From the NCBI GenBank assembly GCA_964034945.1, contig OZ035961.1:31584184-31648183 (forward strand): DNA of 64,000 nt. The letters run 5' to 3'. Positions within the stretch are counted from its first letter, which is position 1. Each line of letters begins with the position of its first letter. The DNA comes from Chrysopilus asiliformis. Lineage: Eukaryota > Arthropoda > Insecta > Diptera > Rhagionidae. The notes under the pieces were generated by a model that was not told the DNA's origin, did not search any database, and saw only the letters and a list, made by a program, of their open reading frames with translations. This document shows, in pieces, positions 23,301 to 35,439 of this stretch. The position numbers and the translations under genes were made by a program.

Positions 23301-23759
23301 TAGAAGAGACTGAAAAACAAAATTGAATTCTAGAAGATATCTTGTGAGTCAGAGTCTGTTGTACAATGAAAAGATCTGAGGAAAAGCTAGGAAAATCGTG
23401 CGCCCCATGGAATCATATAAATCTATAGACGAAATTCGCTGCATGATCGAATTTTTGAGTCAGAAATAAAAGTAAACTAAAAACCTGCGGAAATCTTATC
23501 GCGATTATTCAATAAGTACAAATTTAAAACATGATTTATGTGCATTATCAAGGGCATGACTAGGTTCAGGTGAGACACTTTGTTCATTGAATCATTTTTA
23601 AAAATTGACCTCTGTGGTATGGAAATTCCCCAAAATCGGTAAACAAACTTTATTTTTATCACCTTTCTATAAAAATGCTCGATGAGTCCAAATAAAGTAC
23701 TCGTGATTATAGATTTGAATTAAAATAATTAATTTGTCAACATAGGGGCTGTTTCAATT
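20346..23759. other. Intergenic or 5' intronic AT-rich sequence; degenerate repeat units at 21950-22250
   Basis: No gene was recognised. At about 21950-22230 three successive units of about 110 bp share ACTCTTTCGTACATCAAA-like sequence, a TCGGA..AC step and a CCTTCCCCCACCC-like tract. They are related to 5900-6150. Other open frames have no recognisable content. Confidence 0.4.
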
Positions 23760-25130
23760 TTTACTTTCCTCTGCTATGAGGGAAAGTATTGTATTCATGA
23801 TGGAGACCGACGCGAGAACGGGGCCAGATCCAAACTTTCTGATCAGTACGAAATCCGTTTCAGACAAAATTATAAGGATGTCCGTCCGTGTATCTGTCTG
23901 TCGGTCTGTCTGTTTGTCGGTCTATCTGTCCGTCGACCTGCCTGTCGATCTATCTGTCCGTCGGTTTGTCGCTCTGTCCGTTTTACGTATCTTAAATAAC
24001 TCGAGAGTGCGTTGAGCTACCGACTTGAAATTTTTGGTAAATGAAATTTAGAAAAATCGTAGTTTTTTTATCAACTTTTGGGAAAGTGACGTTAGGAATG
24101 ACGATTTGAAAAAAAAAAAGTTTTTTGAAAAATTTCCAAAATTATACGCTTTTATGAAAAAATGCATGTAGTCAAATTTAAAGGAAATAACATTTTCTTC
24201 ATATTCTTGAATGATTTTTACGTATCTCTAACTATTCTCAACATACAGTGTGACCTCGGTAATCGCAACTATAGTAGACAGAGCCTGTTGCAATAACCGA
24301 GTCAGTTGCGTTAACCGAGTCACAACATTATATGTCAAAAAGGGAAACATAAGTTCTTAAACAATATAACAGCTCCAAAAATTGGGTAAAACCTGTACCA
24401 TTTGTAACGTAGTTTTTATGCTGCAAAATTATTTACAATACTAAATAAATAGTAAATACTGCAAAAGTATTTACACCAAGTTTTTCATACATCAAAGTTC
24501 AATCGGATTAGCCTCAAAACAATTCAACTGGAATATTATGATGCAATTCAAAAATTCCACTTTGAGAGTTTATAATCTCGCCATACACAAATTGCCAATT
24601 TTAGTTTTCGTGTGTTTTTTTGTTGGCACAGACTTGTTTTGTAACAGCTATTATTTAATAAATAAAAACAAGGAACAGAGAATAAAGTCAATAAAAGATT
24701 TCCTGTAACTATTTTTTATCTTTTTTTTGGCTGAAACAGTATCAGATTATAAAAAAGTTGCGTTAATCGAGTTAACCTCATTTGGAAGTTGCGTTTATTG
24801 AGTAAACAGTGTAAAATTTTAGGTGTTGCGTTAATCGAGGAGTTGCGTTCTTCGAGGGTTGCGTTTACCGAGGTCACACTGTATTTCCAAAAATTAATTT
24901 TTCTGAAAATTTCAGAAACTATGGACTTTTAAGAAAAAATAAATATAACAAAATTTAAAGGAAATAAATTTTTTTACATTTTTTGTTTTAACATTTTTTA
25001 TAAATCTTTAACGGTTCTCGAGATATTTGAAAAAATATTACTTTTTACATATGTATTTTTCCCGAAACTAAATATTGCAGAGGAAAGCTTTGTGTCGATC
25101 ACAACAGATATTTTTTTTAAACATTCTTAA
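23760..25130 (+). repeat. Dispersed repeat family P, interrupted by a TA-flanked element
   Basis: Plus-strand order: CCTCTGCTATGAGGGAAAGT, GTATTGTATTCATGATGG, CTTTCTGATCAGTACGAAAT, a GTCY microsatellite (about 23880-23980), CCGTTTTACGTATCTTAAAT, and GAGCTACCGACTTGAAATTT. Units with cleaved-off TATCTCTAACTATTCTC follow, then the insertion 24246-24881. The family then continues to CTAAATATTGCAGAGGAAAG and ends near AACAGATATT. It is the mirror of 10322-11085. The open frame at 23776-24015 is a product of the microsatellite. Confidence 0.7.
24246..24881. mobile_element. pogo-like (Tc1-mariner) MITE nested in repeat family P
   Basis: The left end is CAGTGTGACCTCGGTAATCG. The reverse complement of the right end is CAGTGTGACCTCGGTAAACG. 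TA flanks both sides (24244-24245 and 24882-24883). Further inverted GTTGCGTTAACCGAGT-type motifs lie inside both ends. CAG starts, TA targets and reiterated subterminal motifs are typical of pogo/Tigger derivatives. Length is 636 bp, without a transposase. Because it splits repeat P, it is the younger of the two. Confidence 0.85.
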
Positions 25131-25242
25131 TTAGAACATATGGATCACTAAATTGGAGTAACAAAATTATGTCTCATTTCCACTGAGAAAAAAAACTTGC
25201 AGAAGTTTTCCGAGAAATTAACTAGTTAACACTCTTACCCCT

Positions 25243-25359
25243 AATTTATTCACTAGGAGTTAAGCCGAGTTAGTGAGTTAAGGGAGTTAGCTAACGTTAT
25301 TTTCCATGTTAAAGGTGAGTTAAGGGAGTTAAGGCGATTTAACTCCTAGTGAATAAATT
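25243..25359. mobile_element. Small inverted-repeat element
   Basis: Perfect inverted repeats of 21 bp start AATTTATTCACTAGGAGTTA at 25243-25263, with their inverse at 25339-25359. The 75-bp interior contains further GTTAAGGGAGTTA repeats. No target duplication is obvious. The GAGTTA/TAACTC vocabulary is shared with the interior of 49727-50394, which suggests a distant relationship. Confidence 0.55.
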
Positions 25360-25753
25360 GGCCGTAACTGCCACGACAGTTTTAAGCCTTTTTCGATGTT
25401 ATTTTATTACCATAAAATGTGTGCAACTACAAAAACTCGTTGCGGGTGCAGGGAACACTTTAATAATTTTCATTGTGGCCGTTGTGTACACAATTAGGTG
25501 TCAGGTCTTTTTGACTGACGTGGCAGTTAGAGTATTAATTTGAAAGTGAAAAATTTTAAATATCTTAATATGGTCTTGAAAAAGCTTCTTTTCACAAAAA
25601 AACTTTTATGGATTTTATATCTTTTTACTTAAGAAAAGCATAAGATTTTTCAATTTCCTAGTGGAAGCATAACATAAGGGACCGTTCACATTAGCAATTT
25701 GTACGTGCATTTCTTTCTTAAAACTTATTCTACGACACTAAGGCCCGTTTGCT

Positions 25754-25868
25754 CGTACTATTCTTAAAAAATTAAGTTGCAGTTAGTCTAGGTAAACCGT
25801 AGAAATTCTGGGACTTAAATAGTTTAAAATGTACATAAGTTGCTAAGCTTCGTTGGTGCAAACGAACT
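25754..25868. mobile_element. Possible PIF/Harbinger-like MITE
   Basis: The left end is GGCCCGTTTGCTCGTACTAT preceded by TAA. The right end has GGTGCAAACGAACT followed by TA. A diverged copy with GATGCAAACGGCCCTTAA lies at 16800-16895 beside the filamin exon, and its left part (CGTACTATTCTTAAAAAA) recurs at 45838. The GGCCCGTTTGC terminus suits Harbinger. The duplication is imperfect. Confidence 0.4.
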
Positions 25869-27575
25869 TATTAATCTACCGCAGATTCAATTCACTTAGA
25901 AAAAGTGGTCATAATTCGAATTTATTCCGGCGATTTTGTATGAATAAAACACTTCGGTTTAAAAATTTCGTTTGAGCCAAAAAAAAATGAAAAAAATAAC
26001 TTGATATTGGCTAGAAAATAGAGCTTTTGGATACAAAAAAAAAACACATTAATGTTTTTATTCATTTCAAATTACATTATTAAGCAATTGTAAATTTATT
26101 ATGATTTTATGTGATCTAATTTTTGACGTGTTTTATGGATAATCAGAAATTATGATCGAGAATGGGTCTACTTTATAACTGTAATTAAAATGTAAAGAAA
26201 TTTATTAAAACGATTCTTATAAATTTCAATTACCGGAAAGTATTTTAATAGACATTAGTTGTGTTTCTACTTTTTGTAATAACCAAAAAAAAAAACTGAA
26301 TTTTAGTACCACTTGTTGAACCATTAAAAAAATTGTTTTGCTTACAAAATTTGCAATAAATTTAGCATTGAAAAAAATCTACAAAACAAAATAAATGTTT
26401 TGTTAAGAAAGTTTTAAATATTTACCTCAAAAAATATTTGCGCTGTATTTTAATATCGCCTCGATACGAAAATAAATCGATCCGAAGTCAATTTCTAATC
26501 GGAAAGTTAATAAACTCGTGTTCGTTTAAAAAAATGGGAAGAAAAACTGAATGGAATCGATTTTTGACATTTTCAACTAAATTTCTAAAAATAAATTCTA
26601 CTCTGAGTGATTGTTTGCTTTTTATTTATCTCGTACTGCAATTCGAAATCCTTTAGCAATAAAAATTTATGTGTCAGAAGAAAACTGTGGCACACACGTG
26701 TTTAGTATTGCATTATTATGATGAAAATTCGGCGTACTTTGATGAGGATATTTTATGAATAAGATGCTTTTAGAATGATTTATTTATGATAAGATAGAAC
26801 GAAAAATTAAAACAAACAACAGTTCGAAGCGAAATGATTCATTGCTTTCTGCAGTGATTAAAGTAGGAAGAAATTTCTTTCGTTTTTTAAACAATTAAAA
26901 ATAAACGTGATTAAAAATTTGTCATTAGAAATCAAGTTCCATGAAAACTTTAATGGTTTTATAAATAAAAGAAAAATATTTGTCCTCATATGTGTTACAA
27001 ACTGGTGATTCGTTGAAATATCCATAACTGATTCAATTCATTGCCGGAGATCGTGCACTCCGATTGAGCATTGTGCAAAAAGGCATCAAATTCAAAATGA
27101 TGTATCTAATAAATCTATCTGAGCATATTTAGTAGATAGTTAGATACATATGCTTAGAACAGTTTTGTAATAGAGACTCTCCTTCATTGCGGTTAGTTAC
27201 CTTAAAAGGAGTTAAATTTTAATCAAAGCCAAACAGCATCCACTACTTTTTCAGGCTTTCTAGTTTTTAAGTCGTGCGTAGCTAAGCTACTTGTGATGTC
27301 TAGTCTATAGCTTCAATTTTCATATAAATACATTAATGGAAGAAGTTTTCCTCAAGAGCTTGGTTTGCCCATTTTCAATGTTGATCTATTTGCAGTTAAT
27401 TTTTATAAATCCAATCATTGATTTATTACATTGTTGATAAGCCTGAAGGAATCAGGTAAACGTATTTTTTTTAGTAATTATTGTTAAAAAACGTTTTTTG
27501 TGCAAGTCGAACACAAAAGAATTTTTAATTGTCTTCTGCTAATTATTTTTGTGTTTTTTTTGTAGATAAGTTTTT
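25869..27575. other. AT-rich sequence, nothing recognised
   Basis: No gene, RNA or bounded repeat supported. Confidence 0.45.
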
Positions 27576-28144
27576 TTATACCCGTATGGTGAAACCAAAG
27601 GGTATATTAACTTTGCTTTACCGTTTGTAACGCCAAGATCCCGTCAACGCACAAAAAAAAAATTACACCAGTGTGTTTAGAATGATAAAAAAAGTTGAAT
27701 TTAGCATGTCCGTCCGTCTGTCCGTCTGTCTGTCCGTCTGTCCGTCTGTCTGTCCGTCTGTCTGTGGCGCGGATTCCGGGCGCACGGATTGAGATACAGA
27801 CTTGAAATTTGGCACAGGTCCGTGTTTCGTAAAATGCGAGGCTAAGTTCGTTAATGGGCAAAAATGGACCATTAGGGGGCGGTACCCCCCATACGAACGA
27901 AAATGTTTTTTGCAAATATCTCAAAAACGGTGAATTTTATCAAAAAAGTGCAAGAACAAAAGTTATTTAGGACATGATTCTACATTAAAGTTCCATACAT
28001 CAAAATCCAATTGGAACAAGTTTTAAAAAAATCTTTTTGGAAAGTTTGACTTCAAAGTGGAATTTTGATACGCCGTTCAATTAAATCACCATACGGGTTT
28101 TCAATAATTGCCAGATTGGCAATTATAGCTTTTGTTATGTTTTT
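27576..28144 (+). mobile_element. DINE-1/Helentron-like element, full-length copy
   Basis: The layout is the same as at 7744. The subterminal pair is CCCGTATGGTGA at 27581-27592 and TCACCATACGGG at 28086-28097. A GTCY microsatellite lies at about 27707-27767, followed by GACTTGAAATTTGGCACAG. The perfect hairpin TAATTGCCA-GAT-TGGCAATTA is at 28105-28125, followed by CTTTTGTTATGTTTT. The element abuts T tracts on both sides, as expected for T-T insertion of Helentrons. It is non-coding. Confidence 0.82.
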
Positions 28145-29570
28145 ATAATAAACTCAAAATGGAAATTTTGTTTTTAAATTCTCGAAGGATTTCACCAAAA
28201 AATTGTATTCAGAGTGTGATTTTTTCTAAATTTATGGGGAAGGTAAGCAGAAAGGAATATATTTACCCTTATTGCCAAATCCGAAATAACGAGGTTGTAC
28301 CAAACGCCACACAATCGGTATTCTCAAAACCGAAGTTAAACAAATTTGTATCGCATGCCAATGCATTTTCAAATATCAGAAAATGTTTGAATAGGGGAGT
28401 ATTTTGGGGTTAACCGTTAAACATATATTACAATTCAGAGAGTGAAGTACCTTTATGAAATATTTCTGCTCAATCAGCACAGCAGCTGAGTAGAAACTAA
28501 GTCAGTTTTTTTCGATTTTTTGTTGGTTTTAATAAATAAATATATAATAGTAATAAACACCATATTGAAAAAAATCGGGTATATACAAAATTTTGCACAG
28601 ATCCGCATTTGAATAAAAATCAAATCACGTTCAAAAATGACCCCTTCCCATAAAATACATTCAATTTTTTGTAATTAAACTTAAATTTACAGCATGGTGA
28701 TGGAGGGAATAGAATCGAAAAATGTTTTTTACTGGCTTGTAAGTAGGTACTCGGTGTTGCTTGCGTAATAATAAATTTTTGGATCGCAAATATTTTTTCC
28801 ATCTGCTTGGGAGAAAGGGAATAGGGCGAACTCCCCTAGCGCCGGACACTTACGGTTTTTGCATTTATTTTGTAACATATGTTGGAAATCCATACAATAG
28901 TATCGGAGAGAGCTGAAAAAGAGATTCGCAGCATGTAGGGGTGGTTTTAGTGGGCGAAAATTGTCCTTGAAAGATAGCCTATCCAACACAAAAACCGTAT
29001 AAAAAGCCATTCAGTAGTTTAGGATATAGCTGGAGACGCGGTTCGCATCATGTAGAGCGGAGTGGCTTGAGTGGGAGAAAATTTTCCTTTATGACCCACC
29101 TGTCCAACACTGAAAACCGCCTTCAAATCCCTTCAGTGGTTCAGAAGATAACAGGAGAGGTGGTAAAAGCCGATACTGGGACCATACCTAACTAAAAAAC
29201 ATGTTCATGACCCATAGAATATATCTATAAATTGTTGTCTAAGTTGGTGCAGTAGCTCTTGAGTTTATGCGATAACCACAAACATGTTTCTTTTATAAAT
29301 ATAATATAGGGATTGAAAAGAATACATTTCCAATACGATTTTTGCTGGTAGACCCGGAGAAGTCACAAATATTTGATAACTAATGAAAGTTTTCGGCTTT
29401 CCCTCGATTTTGATCCTCTGCCTACGAAATGTTACTCCCAAAAACAAAAAAAAAAATCTGGTAATTTTTAACAACATTCAATAAAAAAAACCCGAAATTT
29501 ATATAAATTTAATTATTTTCAACTAAATTTAATTATTTTCAACTAAATGTGGATAATTTACAGATCTATA
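28145..29570. other. Intergenic, with a degenerate tandem duplication
   Basis: Between about 28840 and 29160 a unit of about 130 bp is present twice in diverged form. Each has a GAGAAAATT/GCGAAAATT stretch, CCTATCCAACAC or CCTGTCCAACAC, AAAACCG and CCTTCAGTGGTTCAG-like sequence. A related scrap lies at 32520-32600. No gene was recognised. The open frame at 28132-28413 has no known domain. Confidence 0.4.
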
Positions 29571-32500
29571 TTATTTTCGTCGTTTCCTACGTGGTTTTTT
29601 TGAATTCGGATTATCATCGTCGTCACTTTGTTGATCCCATTCTCTCCTAAGTTCTAGCAGCATGGTGGGAGTTAATAAACCTTGCGCTAGCAGTCTTTCT
29701 GTAAGTCTTCCCCTAGTGGAGCTTGGCAATCTTGGTTCTGAAAAATAGGAAAAATACCGTTTAAATTCTCGCCTACTTGAAAATCTCTCAGGGATACCTC
29801 TTGTGTGGTGGCTTTTCCTTGCGAGAGATGAATACGAATTAACGTCACCAGCCGAATTGATTGCAGTTTCGGTGTTCTTCAAAAGTCTTGTGATTTGAAA
29901 AACGCCCTGTTGAATTAAACCGTCGAGATCTTTTTGTGCAGCCCGAACATAGTTGGCATCAGGGAAGAGGTCCATAAAGCGATAACTGAAAATTCGTATT
30001 AAAATTGAATACATGTCGTCAAAGTGTCTTATGTCTCATTTGGACAGAAAGAAAACTCGAATTTAATGTGTGGAATTACTCGCTGAGAGCAAAAAATTCT
30101 GCCAGTTTTCTTCAGTGTAAACGAGGATTCATAAACTTTATTTTACCTTAGCCACAGATACAAATCCATCACATCAAACACAGATTCTAGATGTACCAAG
30201 TCAACAATGGTCTTTGGTAAAGAGAATGGCCAGCCGCAGTGAGTTGTGAGGAATTGGAACGTTACAGCTTCATTTTTACTGTATTGACGGGCGAACTGTT
30301 AACAAATAAGATTATTAAGTAGTTGCGTTGTGATTTGAACATAGTGTAACAATAATTTAATCCCAAAATTGACCAAAAATTACGTAATTCAGAGATAGTG
30401 TTTACCTTAAGAAACATTGAGCAAACGAATGGCATTTTTCGATTAATTGGAGCACAACATAAAACGTATCGCGCCCTTAACGGCAATGGGACATGCTGAA
30501 TCATTTCCGCTAAAAATTTGAAATCTTCTGTGTTGCACATGAAGTACAACGAATCGTCGACGGTGCTCAAAGATACAAAGATGTCCTGATAAAATTTTTA
30601 ATAAATAAATATTTGAAAAAATTATATCCTAATTAATTTTACCATTAAATTGCTAAGTGTTGAGTTGGGCAGATGATACGCATAAAGTTCTATTTGATCT
30701 GCAGTTGGATGAAGACCAGCTTGATTCAAGGGTTCCGGTGACTGTGATAAAATATTTTGTAAAGTTTGCAAATCGTCCGCTTTGTATGTTGTCACAAATC
30801 CTTGTTCCCATTGCGTTCCATAGCGACCAGCACGACCGGCAATTTGAAGGGCTTGCGAAACAGAAATTGTGTCGACTTCCTTTTCTCCTTTCTCATTCAT
30901 AGTGGGCTTGATTAACGAGTAGAATATTATTCTTCGGATGCTCCTTTAAAGCGTATATTATGATAAAAACGATTTAAAAAAAATGTAATTCGTTTGTTAT
31001 TTACAAATTCAATCCCATTCCAATTGCATCCGTGGCGACCATAACTTTGCAGCTATTATTTGGATCGTTGAATTTGGCCGCCTGTGCTAATTTTGTGCCT
31101 GGGGGAAGGCCTCCGTAAATCACAGCTACTTCTCTTCCACTAAATTAATAAATAGAAAAATGTTAGTAACTAAACATATCGCAGTCAAGAATATTTACCT
31201 TGCCTCAATTTCCCTGGAAACTGAGTAAATGTCGTTTTTACTGAAGCACACGATGCAGTCTCCCGGTTTCACATTGTCTAACGCCCCTAACGCGCTATTT
31301 TCCACCGTGAGTTCGGTTAACCTCTTGTAATTTCGCATTTCAACCGTTTCGCCAGTGGTTTCACAAATTTTCTGCAGCAATTCGTAGGCGCCCGCTTCAC
31401 CACAAACGTGTACTTCTTCAGCGACTAAACCAAGGAACGCGCGAGTCCAAGCCCATCCTCTGCCTGGGTCCCGAAGGAGTTGAATTTCATCTATCACAGC
31501 TACTTCGTCTGGAGATTTGATTAACAAAATTTGAAAATGATATTTAAAAAAAAAAATAAAAATTTTTTTTTTAAAAAAAAGCTTTTATTAAAAAAGAATG
31601 CACTAAAAAGAAAAAAATAATTTTCTGAACGCTGTGTATCACAAATATAAAAGCTTTTAAAAAGCGAGATAAATTTTTATTTGATTGTTTTATGCTTTAT
31701 CTCGCTTTTTAAAAGCTTTTATATTTGTGATACACAGCGTCCAGAAAATTATTTTTTTCTTTTTAGTGCATTCTTTTTTAATAAAAGCTTTTTTTTAAAA
31801 ATTTTTTTTTAATTTTTTTTATTTTGTTCTTTTTAGTCTTCGAATATATATCCTTACATTTGAGATGTCCTTACAGACTTTTTAATGGCAGATTCGGATT
31901 TAGCGACCCCAAAAACCCCCAGAATAGATTTTTTTCCGGAAAATTTGGAGAAAAGGATAATCACGTTATCCTTATAGGACCTTCCGTTATCCTTACAAGG
32001 ACGAAGTAGTGAAAATATTGTATTGTCATCGGACTTATATAAGTGTGCAAAATTTCAAGTCAATCGGACAAGTGGAAGTGGGGCAAAATTGGGTTGCAAG
32101 ATTTGATCTGACAGACAAACAGACAGACAAACAGACAGACAAACAGACAGACACGAAGGCAAGCTAAATAAAAGCTTTTAAAAATCAACCGTCATGTGTG
32201 GTTTATGAGACGAGGATTTCGTCGATATTTTCTTAAATTTTTAAATTTGTGAGTTTTTGTAGATCTTAACTTATAAAAAATCATGTGAAAAATTAAAAAA
32301 AAAATATTTTTAGAAAATCGCAGTGTTTGAACTGCAAACTTTGCACAAAAAAGGGAAATCTAAGAAAAACCACAATTCCCAGGGGCCAATCGTCAAATAA
32401 TCTATGATTTATATTGAAAAAATCCATTTGTATGGGAGATGGAGGAAGAAGTGGTCCGATAAGATGTAGTTTATTCCTCGGCCTTCGGCGCCGCGCTGTA

Positions 32501-33537
32501 ATTATCTATTTATGGTAAAATCTGATGAAAATCCCTTCAGCGATTCAGTGGAGAGATATGAAGGGATTACAGTAGATGAGGTGTGAAGATGGTTAGATGT
32601 ACTTACACGGTGTATTAACAGAAGTCATTTCCACAGTACAGGCGACATGAGATGAAGGCGAACCATTATCTCGAGCGAATCTTCTCTCTTCACCAGTAAC
32701 CAAGTCGCAAAGAGTTCCCTGAAATTCAAAAGAACTGCAATAAATCAGAATTATTTAGATTTCCTTTCTATCAATATACCCTCTCATTACTCTTGTTGAA
32801 CACCTCGGTGGCCAGCAGTTTTAATGGCCCGCAGTAAACCCCCGATTCGGCTTCCAAAAATCTCTCCATAGCATGATAAGTTTTCCCAGAATTCGTGGGA
32901 CCAGCGTGGAAGATGATTTTTCTGGTAATCGCCCTAGCATTTGGATACCAGTTGGCGGGAGTTCGAAGATCGGAGATTTTCTTCAAGTCATCCATGCATT
33001 CCAAATGAGGAAAAACTGTTCTGGCGTGACGCAGGAAGTACGGGAAAATATCGTCGACGTGTCCAGCCGACTGCAGGATGTCACTGATGGTTATGTGAAG
33101 ATCGACTGGAAGATTTTCAGCCTCAATGCAGTATCTTCTGAAGCTAGCGAATGCTTGCTGTTGGAGATAGGCTAAAATAATATATCACATGGAATTAAAA
33201 CCATTTTCAACAAACGTGGAGTGATCAGATTACCATCGAGTCCATTTTCTATGCAGAGCATTTTTATCTCACGTTTCTGGGTGAATTTATTTAGGACCTT
33301 CAGTAGTTCCGTTTTATCCAACTTCCCAGTGAGTTCTGCGCCAATATTAATATCATCTTGATTAGGTTTCACGGGCACAGGACGAAAGAGCGTCGATAAA
33401 TTGGAGTCATCTCTTTTTCCTCGGGTTTGTTGAATTCTGCCGCCTGCTCCAAAAACTCGTTGTTGCCTCGAAATAGTTGTAATAAATAAATTTTGCATAT
33501 GAGAACATATTGCTGGAAATCTTGTATTTCTTAACAT
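29571..33537 (-). CDS. SUV3: SUV3-type ATP-dependent RNA helicase (mitochondrial), complete, nine exons
   Basis: Exons: 33537-33234, 33171-32780, 32718-32607, 31508-31199, 31139-31005, 30943-30643, 30585-30406, 30295-30147, 29985-29571. All junctions are GT-AG, phases agree, and the total is 2298 nt or 765 residues (human SUPV3L1 is slightly longer). The Arg-rich start [18 protein letters not shown] suits a mitochondrial presequence. Walker A GPTNSGKT is at residues 192-199, motif II DEIQ at 276-279, and motif [10 protein letters not shown] at 451-458. [12 protein letters not shown] precedes motif VI. The C terminus is an acidic run then a basic tail (KKPRRKRRK). The family unwinds RNA with ATP and works with PNPase in the mitochondrial degradosome. 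It is divergently paired with CHMP3. Intron 3 (31509-32606) carries a hairpin/tandem-repeat element. Confidence 0.96.
31541..32183 (-). mobile_element. Hairpin-plus-tandem-unit element (family H) inside SUV3 intron 3
   Basis: The stretch from about 31560 to 31800 is a long palindrome. Arms of about 110 bp (AAAAGCTTTTATTAAAAAAG, GCACTAAAAAGAAAAAAATA, CGCTGTGTATCACAAATATA..) surround a short loop. One unit and part of another of the CCTGTAAGGATAACG-type repeat follow, then a CAGACAGACAAA microsatellite and AGCTAAATAAAAGCTTTTAA. It is the reverse orientation of 59017-60360, with far fewer tandem units. It lies between intact splice sites, so it is tolerated by splicing. No protein is encoded. 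Confidence 0.7.
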
Positions 33538-34108
33538 TATTTCTTAACACGTAAATCCTTGTTAAATCCCTAACTAAACATTTTTCAAAATGATGCAACA
33601 AACAAAATCTTCCTACTTAACCTCAACCGTTTGACGTTTGAGAAAATGTTTCGGATTTTTTGTAGTGTAAAAAGTTCACGTGAAATTCCACAGGGTTGAG
33701 CAAAGTGGAGTGACTTGTAAATGCTTTAATTTAAAATTGTACGTTTCATGGCGAACGTACTCCTCAAAAGAGTTTTAAGAAACAAAAAAAAAACAAAAAA
33801 TTAAAATCATATTTCTGGTGAGCAAATTTGCTGAAAAACAAGGAAAGTTGCTTGGAAATACATTTTACAATTTTTATATCGAACTGTATTTGAGAAATTG
33901 CAGTACTTTACGTAACAAAAGCATTTGACAAAAAGAAATCTGCAAAGCGACCTGTTTTCACTGGCTACTCGGTATATTTTCGCATAGCTGAAGGTTGCTT
34001 CACATTCTATTTGACAGTCAAATCATACGCAAAAATATTGCCCAAAATCGCTGTATGAGTCATTGAAGTGTTTCGCAAAATATTTTGGTAAATAGATAAA
34101 CGGAGAAA
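33538..34108. promoter_or_regulatory. Divergent SUV3/CHMP3 intergenic region, presumed shared promoter
   Basis: Only 571 bp separate the two opposite start codons, and no repeat family was recognised inside. Both genes are housekeeping in function. A bidirectional promoter is therefore the simplest reading. I could not single out a TATA box, DRE or initiator with confidence. A poly-A tract lies near 33783-33805. Confidence 0.5.
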
Positions 34109-34918
34109 ATGGGATTATTTGGAAAATCATCGCAAAAGGACCCCAAGGAGCAGGTAATAAATCGAATTATAATATATCGCTTGCAAATATCATTCGACAC
34201 GCCCGGTAAACTTCTATTTGGGGCGCTTCGCTCATCATTTTAGGTCAACGAGTGGACGCACAAGATACGAAAGGAGGGTTTCCAGCTGGACAGGCAAATA
34301 CGAAGCATCCAGCGGGAGGAGGACAAGGTGAAAAGGTCCCTCAAGCAAGCTGCTTCCAAAGGTGATCGCGAAACCTGCGTAATTCTGGCCAAAGAAGTGG
34401 TTCGGGCCAGGAAAGCGGTAAATAGGATTCACACCAGTAAAGCCCATCTCAACTCCGTACAGCTACAGATGAAAAATCAATTAGGTTACCTTGAGTGAGC
34501 TTCTATAACCAATTACGGAGTAAATATGGGATTTTTTTTTTCAGCGACCTTGCGAGTGGCTGGCGCTCTCCAAAAGTCAACCGAAGTGATGCAGGCGATG
34601 CAGTCTTTAGTCAGGTATCCAGAATTGGCTGGTATTATGCGGGAGATGTCCAAGGAGATGATAAAGGCTGGAATAATTGAGGAGATGGTTGAAGAGACCA
34701 TGGATTCGATTGAGGATACCGACGAAATGGAGGAGGAAGCACAGGGTGAGGTCGACAAGGTCCTCTGGGAGTTGACGGAGGGCAAACTGGGCGAAGCACC
34801 TGCACCACCCACTGGAGCCGAGGCTGTGAAACCAGAGAAAGTTCCCGAACCCGAAGAAGAGGAGGAAGAAGAAGACCTCGAAGAAATGCAATCGCGTCTG
34901 CAGGCCCTTAAATCGTAA
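34109..34918 (+). CDS. Vps24: CHMP3 / Vps24, ESCRT-III subunit, complete, three exons
   Basis: Exons 34109-34153, 34244-34484 and 34545-34918 give 660 nt and 219 residues (human CHMP3 has 222). Introns are GT-AG and phases agree. The protein begins MGLFGKSSQKDPKEQVNEWT, the family's signature start. A basic N-terminal helical region (IRKEGFQLDRQIRSIQREED) follows. TLRVAGALQKSTEVMQAMQS and IMREMSKEMIKAGIIEEMVE come next, then an acidic linker. The terminal MIT-interacting motif DLEEMQSRLQALKS recruits Vps4 and related partners. CHMP3 co-polymerises with CHMP2 on CHMP4 filaments in multivesicular-body sorting and other membrane scission. The start is fixed by homology to the family. An ORF-only reading would wrongly begin inside intron 2 at 34526. 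Confidence 0.97.
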
Positions 34919-35439
34919 TTTGGATACGATTTTGTTTTTTTTTTCATATAATTTTAATTTTGTTTTTATCATTGTAATTTGTACCTTGACACACGTGGCA
35001 TTTTTGTGATTCACAACATTTCTAGATTGATCATAAAAATCTATTATTGAAAATTTACCCTTTTTTTAATTTTGAAAACTTTGCGTATTTTTAACCTGAA
35101 TGTTGTAAATAATAGTTGATAAAAATTACAAAAAATTAGTGTAATATTAATGATAAAAATTCAATTGACTCGTTCTGAAGTCATAAAAAGGCCTTAGCCT
35201 CAAGTACTTGTTTGTAATTATTATTTTAGCTTTTATGCACTAACTTATTAATATTACGGAAAATATATATTTACATGAGCTTAATCAAGTTAATTTGATT
35301 AGAATTTTATTTATTTTTTTGAATTACACATAAATTGATTAGTCTAGTGTGTTCTTAATTAGATTTAAATACGGGTAACAGTCAATTTTTAACGAATTTT
35401 GAGATTCATAACACGAAAATCGAGAATCCATAAACATTT
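34919..35439. other. 3' side of CHMP3, AT-rich
   Basis: Presumably 3' UTR followed by intergenic DNA. I saw no canonical AATAAA close behind the stop codon on the plus strand. No repeat was recognised. Confidence 0.45.

Noticed and set aside
34526..34918. Start of CHMP3 at 34526 as a single-exon ORF
   Set aside because: The first residues lie in the intron before the TTTTTTCAG acceptor. The spliced model gives the full conserved N terminus.
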